A DNA stretch of 64,000 nucleotides from Trichomonas vaginalis G3. Taxonomy: Eukaryota > Parabasalia > Trichomonadida > Trichomonadidae. Position numbers and translations under genes: made by a program. Where the stretch lies: contig NC_067206.1 in the NCBI RefSeq assembly GCF_026262505.1, positions 32,193,896 to 32,257,895 on the forward strand, given 5' to 3'. The notes below the pieces were generated by a model. It had not been told where the DNA came from. It searched no databases and saw only the letters and a list, made by a program, of their open reading frames with translations. The first letter of the stretch is position 1, and every line of letters begins with the position of its first letter. Shown here piece after piece: positions 56,320-64,000 of the stretch.

Positions 56320-57926
56320 CAACTATCATTTAACTAAATTTGAAATAATCAAAAGCAGCACATCCATGGGATTTGATCAAAATTCCAGCTAACATTATTA
56401 GCAGTAAATTAAATTTCATTACTAATAAAATATTTTGTAATTAATTTGATATTTGATTTGATTTTGAAATAAATATGGAATAATAAATCGGAAAGTCTAT
56501 GCGTAGGTAAAAATATGAACGAATTACAAATATACTCAATGTATTTCTAAAATCACTTAAATGATCTTAAGGGTCCACTGTAAAAATTGAAAGTCTCTCA
56601 AAATTGAGAGGCGATTTGCAAATAATCGTTATCGTCATTTTTCGAAAATCCACTTTTCCTAGTGTTCTGATTAATATTATGTGAATACAACAATGAAGCA
56701 TATGTTTCAATAAGATGGTAATATATTCTATCACTTCAAATCTCATAAAAATTGCAAAATCAGTGAGTTTTATAAGAACATGATTTTTTCGAATTTTTTC
56801 GCTTTTGGATGCGTGTTTTGAAAAATAGATATTTTCGAATTTTAATTTTATCTTAAGTATAAGTTTTATATTAGGAATTTTTTTGACCTATTTCCAATCA
56901 TTTATTCCAATGTTTTTCAAGGAATTTAATTGAGAAGAAATTAGGAATTTCGCTTTAATGCCATTACAAACTAATATTATGATGCATAATATATATATTT
57001 ATTGAGGCTAATGCCGGGATATCTTGCATTTAAAAAAAATTCAAAGAATTGACAATTGGATAGCACAAATTTAATTCCCCGGACAAAGTATTATTGTTTA
57101 TATATTCAAACCATTATCCTTAGTTTTGATATGTTGGCCAAAAATTTTCGTGTTATTTTTTGTGTTTAAGCATAAATTATGTATTTACTTATGAAAAATA
57201 AGCATTTTATTCATTATCATAAAGATATACCAAAACAAATTGATAAATTTTTTTAAAAAAAAATTGTGTATTTTAGTGGGTATTATTCTGGATAATGCCC
57301 ATTTTTAAACGATTTAATATTGACCATATCAATAGACGACTCAATGTAAAAATTTAGATATTATTTTTTCATTAATCAAACTTTGATAAATTTTAGTATA
57401 ATGAACGATTTTGTTTCGTGTATGATACAGAAATGAAAAGCTTAATTAATATCATTTTGCATTTTTTAAAGGATGTTAGAGTACATCTACATTAAAAAAT
57501 CAGATTTGAACTGCGATACTGCATCAAATTGATGCAGATCTGATAAGGATCTCAAAAGAGTAAAGTTAATTTTTTTGTGTTTTTTTAAGTTTTGGGCCTT
57601 AGTAAAACACCATCTCGAGCAATATTTTTGGGACGACGATAGACCTTATTTGGCCTTACAGTGGACCCTTAAAACATTCATAAAAGAATCTGAAATTGAA
57701 AATATTTCAGCCACAACTACTGTAAATATCAATTAAGCTAAAATTTGATTCTAGATTTTGTTTATTTTAAAAAATCGATATACACAACTAAATATTGAAA
57801 TATTTGTGTTATGAGTTGCAATCACATGACTCATACATGTAAATCATGTGATCTATCATATAGTAACTCTCACTAAATGAATCTTCAAAACATTTTTACA
57901 GATTCCTCTAATCTTTTGAAGATAAG
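56320..57926. other. Non-coding host region with a 17-bp inverted repeat
   Basis: 1.6 kb, AT-rich, without a supported gene. TTAAGGGTCCACTGTAA (56567-56583) is repeated inverted as TTACAGTGGACCCTTAA (57656-57672), 1.1 kb apart. The repeat recalls mariner/pogo-type ends (TACAGTGGACCC), but in this orientation the outward CAGTG ends point into the interval, so the two may be remnants of different copies. No target duplication was found. Confidence 0.45.
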
Positions 57927-59323
57927 TCACAATATATTATGTTGCATCAACTCATTTTCAAAAAATGTGTCTACATGATGAGTATAATGAAAAATTAAGA
58001 TCTGATGGTATTCGATATTTATTTGTGCAATTGATGACAATTTGATGCGAAAGATTGATGTTTTTTGAGAAATAAACAAGGAAAAGGGGGTAATTCTTTC
58101 TTTAAATGATACCTTAGTTTTTAAATTATGAGAAATTTCAAGAGGTAGTTCCACTTTTATGTTATTTTTGATGAAACCATTATTTCCAAATCTAAACCTT
58201 GCCAAATGAAGAATTAAGAACTGTGGAGTTGTCGCAATATGTGGAATAATAGCACATCTTGTTGTATTTCCACATGTATCACATTTCCAGTCATCACCTG
58301 ATGATGATTCACTGAAATATGAATCCAAAACTTCTCCTAATGTTGTTGATGCTCCATAAGGAACACAAAGAGAAATAGCTGTCGTGCGTTGATATATATG
58401 AGTCACAGAATTGCATGTTTCACAGCGCATCTCACTATCTAATATAAAACTGACACTTTTGTCAATAGTCGTCGTGTCAATTTTCTTTACATTTTCGATA
58501 TCATTTCCAGACAAATCTTTTGCGTTTCCGCCCATTTCATCGCGTAATGAATCAAAGAATAGAGTGAAGAACTCGTATGCATCTTGCTGCTCCGTCACAG
58601 ATAAGAAAGGAAGCCTTGCAAGAAGGGCAGAAACGAATTGGCCAGGTTTAATCGCGTGACCAGAATTTTTAAGATCTGTTGACAAATATTTAAAGGCTTG
58701 AGCGAGAGGAGCCTTTGAACCATTGACCTCGTCTGGGAGAAGAGGTAGTCTGCTTAGTAATTGCAACGAGGAATTCATCCAACATGAGTTTCCGAGGTTA
58801 TGTAGGCCTCTAGCCATTAATCCGGATTTAAGTGGTGCTGCAGAGACGACTGGCTTCGTTTCTGGCTGTTCAATGTTAAGTAATTTGGCTAGTAATGTTC
58901 CTTTTTCGATTGGTATGTATCTGTTGCATTTTGTACAATAAATTGTTTGATCATTAATTGATAATGCAAAACATGCTTGTCTTCCATATGCTCTGCAAAG
59001 TGCTTTTCATCTAATGCTTGACCACAAACTAAGCAAAGTGATAGATTAGTCGGGTTATACCAATTAACTAATGGATGTATACTTTTGAGATTTTTAATTT
59101 CATTTTTCGATAGTGGGTTCTTCGAGGATAATGCTTTCATGCAAGTTTTATTGTTGAAAAAGTTTCTAACTCTTTCTTCATTAATAAATTTAAATTCTTT
59201 GCAGGAACTAATGTATCCAGAGTTTTTATTTCCTTTCTGCTGTTCTTTCTGATCTTTCTTTCCTTTCTGCTTTCCTTGATTTTGTTTGTCATGCCCCTTT
59301 TGTTTACCTTTTCCTTTGCCCAT
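57927..59323 (-). pseudogene. Ubiquitin-specific protease (zf-UBP + USP), broken host gene
   Basis: From ATG 59323 (MGKGKGKQKGHDKQNQGKQK), a Lys-rich N-terminus leads to a zf-UBP-like finger: LCLVCGQAL, KHFAEHMEDKH, then, in another frame, IYCTKCNRYIPIEKG. The frame changes around 58950-58975. The second frame continues to the USP Cys box, GLHNLGNSCWMNSSLQLL (catalytic Cys; MARG start at 58817), TEQQDAYEFFTLFFDSLRDE, two C-x-x-C pairs (CETC, CDTC) and LILHLARFRFGNNGF. The C-terminal His box (G-H-Y) is missing: the end reads FENELMQHNIL without family resemblance. A frame shift in the finger plus a lost His box point to a pseudogene; an assembly error for the frame shift cannot be excluded. 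No intron signals were seen. Confidence 0.75.
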
Positions 59324-59465
59324 TCTTGAAAATGTGAATTTTTCCAACCATTTTGGAAATTAGATATTGGAAAAGATTTAACTCAAAATTTTCTTCAATT
59401 AAAATCATGGGTTATTCAGATTTTAAAGTAGTATATGATGCGGGTTGTGTGACTTTTTTTGTAAA

Positions 59466-59544
59466 CGTAAGAATTCATACAATATTGAACGATTTTGTAT
59501 CATTTTTTTTGACATATGAAGTAAAAAATGTATGATTCTTACGG
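59466..59544. repeat. Inverted repeat at the left side of C
   Basis: CGTAAGAATTCATAC (59466) pairs with GTATGATTCTTACG (ending about 59544), with about 50 bp between them. It could be part of the element's end structure or a promoter operator. Confidence 0.5.
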
Positions 59545-59651
59545 TTTTTATTCTTACGTTTTTGAATAAATCAAGATTTAAAAAATTGACTTCTTACGTA
59601 AAATTAAAACTAAGTTAAATTTATTTTTTTATTTTTTTAATTCGTAAGAAA

Positions 59652-60131
59652 ATGAGTGGATCAAGATTCGTAACCGTCAATCAATTAATGGATGCTCTTT
59701 CACCAATTCTTGAAAATGTTAAACAAGTAGATGTTTATTTCGATGATTATGTAGAAAGTTTATATTATAAAGGTAAGTTTAATATTAAACCTATTGCTTT
59801 TGCATTTGATAATAAATTAATTGAAAATGCAAAAATTTGGGAATTAATTCCGAATATTGAATTTATAACAAATATTAATGATAAATGGTTTAAACGAATT
59901 CCAACCACAAAAGTTCTTTGTAAATTAATGATCAAAACTGAGGAAAAAGAATTTAACGGGTTTAAATATCATCCATGTAAAATTTTAGAACTTGGTAACG
60001 AAAAACTTCAGAAAAAATTAAACGATAGACTTTCAAATGATCGTATTGAAAAAATAAATAAACTAGCAGAAGTTGCATTTAATAATGAAATATTTGATGA
60101 ATATAACCTTGAACTCAGTGATGGGTTTTAA
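59652..60131 (+). CDS. Hypothetical protein of Maverick C
   Basis: 159 residues, MSGSRFVTVNQLMDALSPIL. Beta-alpha make-up (VDVYFDDYVESLYYKGKFNI, IKPIAFAFDN, KLMIKTEEKEFNGFKYHPCK) with a helical, Lys-rich end. No family recognised and no clear relative in A or B. A TTTATTTTTTTATTTTTTTA stretch directly precedes the ATG, the promoter-like word of the elements. It is convergent with the next gene, stops overlapping by a few bases. Confidence 0.6.
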   Translation: MSGSRFVTVNQLMDALSPILENVKQVDVYFDDYVESLYYKGKFNIKPIAFAFDNKLIENAKIWELIPNIEFITNINDKWFKRIPTTKVLCKLMIKTEEKEFNGFKYHPCKILELGNEKLQKKLNDRLSNDRIEKINKLAEVAFNNEIFDEYNLELSDGF

Positions 60132-60483
60132 GGACCCGGGCTCAACGAGTCATGATTTATGAAATCAATAATTTGATTTATTCGCTCTTCAATAATTTCT
60201 ATTCTTTTTGTTAAATCATCAATTTTCATTAATGAGGTGATTCTTGATTGAGGAATAGATTTCAAACTAATCACCCCTTTTATTTTTGAAATTTTGAATC
60301 CATCAACTTTAAACATTTTATTCAATTTACATGTTGTCAATTCTTCAAATAATTTTTATTATTGGCATAATAGTCATTAAATTCTTCAACAGATGAAAAA
60401 ATTTTTGTTTCAGTAATTGGTTTAACAACGTTTATTTTTTGTTGAACATTTTCACTTTCATTTATTTTTAAAATTGGTTTCAT
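60128..60483 (-). pseudogene. Small Maverick C gene, interrupted
   Basis: It begins MKPILKINESENVQQKINVV at 60483 (ATTTTTATTTAATGATAA upstream). The later part KSIPQSRITSLMKIDDLTKR is followed by a coiled-coil end IEIIEERINQIIDFINHD. About one break. Unknown function. Confidence 0.5.
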
Positions 60484-60549
60484 TTATCATTAAATAAAAA
60501 TTAGAATATAAGTGATGAAATATATTTTTTAATTAATATTAAATCAGAA

Positions 60550-60786
60550 ATGGCTGCAGGATTCTTTAAAAAATTATGGGAAGGAATTAAGAAAGCTGCG
60601 GGTTGGGTTCATCAAAAGATTATTAAACCCATTGCAAACTTTTTGGCACCAGTAGCGAAAACGGCAGGAACTATCATAGGTGGAGTATTAGGTACAAAAG
60701 CAGGTAATCCGGCAATGGGAGCACAAGCAGGTAACGCAATTGGTGGAATAGCTGAAGGAATACTTAATAAAATAGGAGGTAGATAG
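60550..60786 (+). CDS. Small amphipathic, Gly-rich (pVI-like?) protein
   Basis: 78 residues, MAAGFFKKLWEGIKKAAGWV, then HQKIIKPIANFLAPVAKTAG and a Gly-rich hydrophobic end TIIGGVLGTKAGNPAMGAQA ending in ILNKIGGR. The N-terminal helix is strongly amphipathic, with Phe/Leu/Trp/Ile on one face and Lys on the other, as in membrane-lytic peptides and in adenovirus pVI. A second, broken copy faces it at 60870-61023. The family may act in membrane penetration or line the capsid; inference only. Confidence 0.6.
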   Translation: MAAGFFKKLWEGIKKAAGWVHQKIIKPIANFLAPVAKTAGTIIGGVLGTKAGNPAMGAQAGNAIGGIAEGILNKIGGR

Positions 60787-60869
60787 TGGAAAAATAAATA
60801 AATATTATTTTTATCTTAGTATCGGTTGTAGTCTTTGATAAACTTTTTCTCCTTTATTTAATATTTCTC

Positions 60870-61023
60870 TATTGGGGCAGCTTTTGGGTTATTGATTCAG
60901 CAACGTCACTAATTGCTTCTTTATTCTTAAATATCCAATTTGCTCCTTTCTTCATTGTTTCCCAAACTTATGCGCTCCTCTTTTTACTTTATCCCACAGT
61001 TTCTTAAATATACCTGCAGCCAT
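60870..61023 (-). pseudogene. Second copy of the amphipathic protein gene, interrupted
   Basis: From ATG 61023: MAAGIFKKLWDKVKRGAHKF, clearly a relative of MAAGFFKKLWEGIKKAAGWV at 60550, in convergent orientation. Downstream a WIFKNKEAISDVAESI-like helix is visible. About one break. Too short for most gene finders. Confidence 0.55.
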
Positions 61024-61093
61024 AGTTGATTATTTCATTAAAATTAAAAATTCATTTTCATCTTTTAATTTTGATTTTTTTATTTAATAATAA

Positions 61094-62733
61094 ATGACGA
61101 CTAACTATTTGGTGCCAAACACTAAACCGATTAATGGAAATGTGTTTCATTCATTCGAAAAGATAAATGAAATATTCGCGAAGAATGATGGTAGAAGATA
61201 TTATAGAGAACTTGAAAGTTCATGCTATGACTCTGATACTCCATATTTTGATGATAAACAAACTCATTTAAGAATTACAAATCCAGCTCATGATGTGAAC
61301 CAATTAGGTGACACATATATTAAACGCAAAGTTAAAGCAACTCTAGTTTCAAATAAAGCTTTCACATGTGATGCCACTTTTAAATGCATGCGTTTATTCG
61401 TTGGTTACAAATCATCAAATCAAAGCTTTAAACAATTAGAAGTAGAAACCGAAAGAGGTGATGCTGGTTATCTTCAGATGGATTGTGCCCGTGAATCTTC
61501 GCATTTGCAACATATAAACCAAAATCAGAAAGGAAAGTTAAAAAGTTTGTTCATTCGTTATATAATAATGTTCAAAAATATGATAACTCAGTATGTGGTA
61601 AATATATTGACCCTTCAGAAGTTTTCAAGAAAGCAAATGAAGAAGTTGATATCACTTTTGATATGATTATTCCGGTAAATGATTTGTTAGCATTTCAGGC
61701 GTTCGATGATTATCCTAAATCATTTGGTGATATCATTCTTAAATATTATGTTTTCAGGGATACTTTAGTATTTTGTCAGGTTGACCCGTTAAGAGTTGCT
61801 GATTTACAAAATTACGTTTATGAAAAGATAACTGATGAAAATTATGAAAAGATTATGAATCATGTTTATAAATATGATCGCAAATTCCAACAAATCGGAC
61901 TTCCTGCCAAATTAATTACAAGCTTAGCCGCTACATCTGCTGACGCAACAGTTGATGACGTTATTATTTCATGCACAAAGATGGAAGTTTTAGAGGATAA
62001 ATGCATTACACCAGGATACGGTTTAATTGAAGAATCAGTTAAAGCAATACCACGTTTATTCAGTAAGGAAGATCCATTCATGATTCCAGCTCAACATATT
62101 GACGTTCGTTCACTAAATGGAGGTTGCATCACTCCTGAAGGTATCAGCTCAGATTTCTCATACGCTCTTCATAATGTTACAGATGTTGTGTTAACATTTC
62201 CGAAGAATGCAATGCAAAGAACGGTTTTAGAAAATCCAATGCTTCGAGGTCTTCAGGTCACTATAGATTCCAGAAACTTCCCCGATCAAGCGATGACCAC
62301 AGTGGGCGACATATTCTTTACACGTATGCTTCAAGCTTCTGATTTAGATGGAGTGAATGAATGCACGGAAGAATACGAGGACTCATTAACTAGACCACTG
62401 AATGATGATAATGGCACGCCATTAGCTAGAACATGGAAAGACCAAACTTCATTCTTATGCACTATTCCAGTTCAACGTGATGGAGCGGGTATATTCTTTG
62501 ATGGATTAGAAACTTTCAACTCACAAGTTACAGTACAAGTGAAAGCTTATCCAATCATTCAGGGTGAAAATGACACTTACTGTTCAAAGGTGACAAATCC
62601 TCCTCAGGTTTGGTTTACTAGGACTACATATTGGACATGGACACCGGATGAAGGTTTGAAATATCATTCAACAGGTACACCACCACAGTATAGAAGTTCA
62701 TATGATGAAATATTGATGAATAGAAATGTTTAA
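61094..62733 (+). pseudogene. Probable major capsid gene of Maverick C, about one break
   Basis: It starts MTTNYLVPNTKPINGNVFHS at 61094, preceded by TTTTTTATTTAATAATAA. It is beta-rich and long, with segments such as THLRITNPAHDVNQLGDTYI, ISLNGGC-like motifs (DVRSLNGGCITPEGISSDFS), VTIDSRNFPDQAMTTVGDIF and TQVTVQVKAYPIIQG-like strands near the C-terminus (TYWTWTPDEGL). Total size matches a Polinton major capsid protein, and it is followed directly by an ATPase remnant. It is not obviously similar to the A/B capsid, so C belongs to another lineage. Confidence 0.55.
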
Positions 62734-62757
62734 AATTATAAATTTATTTTTGATTAA

Positions 62758-63569
62758 ATGGATTTCAATTCTGAAGAATTAACAGATGTATATAATACCT
62801 ACATAGATGATATGATTAATGAAGCATTGAGTGATAATAGAAATGCTCTATCTAAGGAAAAATTAATGAAAATTCCATATTCTGAATTACTTAAATTCAA
62901 TCACTGCAGCAATTGGTAAACAGAATAAAGGTAAAACATTAACGATATTAAAACAAATTATCATTATTGCTAACACTTCACCCCATTCACATGTGTTAAT
63001 TTATATCAACCGTTCAGGTTCACCTTCAGATGATACATTTGAATCTTTAAAGCATTTAATCAAAATTCCAATTATTTATTTATCACAAGAAGAAGCAGAA
63101 GATTATTTAAAAAACTTTTTAATGTATAAAGAATTATATAATACAATCAAGAAGCAAGGATTAGAGGATAAAATTTAATAAACAAAGGGATGAATTATTT
63201 GAAACACTTTCTATTTCAAATTTTGATAGAGAATTTTTGCATTCACTAATTTTTCTAGATGATGCCGTGAAATCAAAACTAATAACTAATGAGAAATCAT
63301 ATTTTAATCAATTATTAACTCAATGTCGACACATTCAGTGTTCATTCTTCATGGCTGTTCAATACTTCAAAGCATTAAGCACAAACATTAAATCAAATCT
63401 ATCAACACTTTTCATTTTCAGTGGGTTTAGTCGTCAACAGTTGAACGTTATGCTTTATCAAGTGAATTTACCAATGAGCATTAATGAACTTTGCACACAA
63501 TATCAGCAATTAGGTGAACATGGAAAAATAATAGTTGATTTAAATAAAGGTTCCATTAAATTTGATTAA
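62758..63569 (+). pseudogene. Packaging ATPase remnant of Maverick C
   Basis: Remnant with a P-loop-like GKQNKGKTLTILKQIIII stretch, HSHVLIYINRSGSPSDDTFE, LHSLIFLDDAVKSKLITNEK (Walker B-like LIFLDD) and SCRHIQCSFFMAVQYFK-like strand (QCRHIQCSFFMAVQYFKALS), then LSTLFIFSGFSRQQLNVMLY, matching FVIFQGYSMRDFQ of the A/B ATPases. A few breaks. Starts after AATTTATTTTTGATTAA. Confidence 0.7.
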
Positions 63570-63608
63570 CTTTTTATAATTAATTTTTATTTTTATTTAT
63601 AATTAAAC

Positions 63609-64000
63609 ATGACAGAAATAGCAAATCTTCTACAGGTTCCATTAAAACAAGGGACAAAAAAAGGGTGCATATAATAGAAACTATGAAAGTTCCAGACGAA
63701 TGAAAGAATTAGTCCACATTGTTGCCGGTCTTCAAAGGATGTTAAACAAATGAGAAACGTTTTAACATTACCAGAAGCTCAAGCATATGCCAAAGTCATG
63801 GACCAAATTGGGAAGCACATGAAGCAGACATTACAGGACCAAATGGAAAGCCTGATGGTATAAATGAAGTTTTCGTTACTGATGGTCAAGGAAATATTAA
63901 AGTCATAAATGGGTATAAATTAACAATGACGGATTATCCTAAACGTAAAGCATATAATGAATGTTATCCTATGCAATTTGATGAAAATGGAAAAGCTGTT
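63609..64000 (+). pseudogene. Maverick C gene remnant, cut by the window end
   Basis: Begins MTEIANLLQVPLKQGTKKG; later parts include NGKPDGINEVFVTDGQGNIK and LTMTDYPKRKAYNECYPMQF. Looks broken and runs off the window. Function unknown. Confidence 0.4.

Larger units (their letters stand above)
59427..64000. mobile_element. Maverick/Polinton C, left part, degraded, runs off the window
   Basis: Carries a capsid-type gene, a packaging-ATPase remnant, a small amphipathic protein and other small genes with promoter-like TTTATTTTTA words, all of AT-richer composition than A and B. The left edge is uncertain; AGTAGTATATGATGCGGG at 59427 resembles Polinton ends (AG-TATA) but the other end is outside the window. 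It looks broken in five or more places, so older than A and B. GATC occurs at ordinary frequency. Confidence 0.7.

Noticed and set aside
1-64000. tRNA, rRNA or other structured RNA genes
   Set aside because: No cloverleaf, B-box or rRNA core sequence was recognised; the hairpin chains do not resemble known RNA families.

Overview
The window looks like nuclear DNA of a parabasalid protist (Trichomonas or Tritrichomonas type). It is AT-rich, intronless as far as I can see, has short host genes of kinds common in trichomonads (small F5/8 type C/discoidin-like proteins, a zf-UBP ubiquitin protease, a GT64-like glycosyltransferase), and is crowded with Maverick/Polinton elements. No rRNA, tRNA or CRISPR was found. 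The species assignment is inference.

Layout: 1-4.3 kb holds a 112-bp tandem duplication, a 21-bp minisatellite of about 1.8 kb, the 3' part of a pogo-like DDE transposase and a chain of 13 long hairpins. 4.5-6.0 kb holds two host F5/8C-like genes. 6.0-8.1 kb is non-coding with a second hairpin cluster. 8131-24809 is Maverick A (16.7 kb, TIRs of about 689 bp, many interrupted genes). 24.8-27.0 kb is host DNA with a GT64-like gene. 27088-54273 is Maverick B (27.2 kb, TIRs of about 305 bp, perfect 6-bp target duplication AATAAG, most genes intact, one internal 3-kb tandem duplication). B sits in the terminal inverted repeat of an older 2-kb element X (hairpin array plus one 183-codon ORF), which is itself bracketed by perfect 80-bp direct repeats. 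56.3-59.3 kb is host DNA with a broken ubiquitin protease gene. From about 59.4 kb to the window end is part of a third, more degraded Maverick C.

A and B share a core set: protein-primed type family-B DNA polymerase, retroviral-type integrase, packaging ATPase, a probable major capsid protein, one or more probable jelly-roll minor capsid proteins, a small amphipathic protein, several conserved small proteins and a long fibre gene with collagen-like repeats and a phage tail-collar-like tip. This is the gene set of a virus-like particle. B adds an accessory module (36.5-41.4 kb) with a D12-class N6-adenine methyltransferase resembling Dam.

The most striking observation is base-level. In a line-by-line hand scan, element A contains no GATC in 16.7 kb, where roughly 50 would be expected. 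Element B, which carries the Dam-like gene, has about 130 in 27 kb, and host DNA and element C have ordinary numbers. One 2.7-kb block of B (capsid-like gene, ATPase, small gene) is also GATC-free. I read this as a footprint of GATC-directed restriction or methylation acting on mobile elements in this protist: A escaped by losing sites, B by methylating them. The other unusual feature is a set of three chains of long hairpins, in which neighbouring palindromes can share arms.
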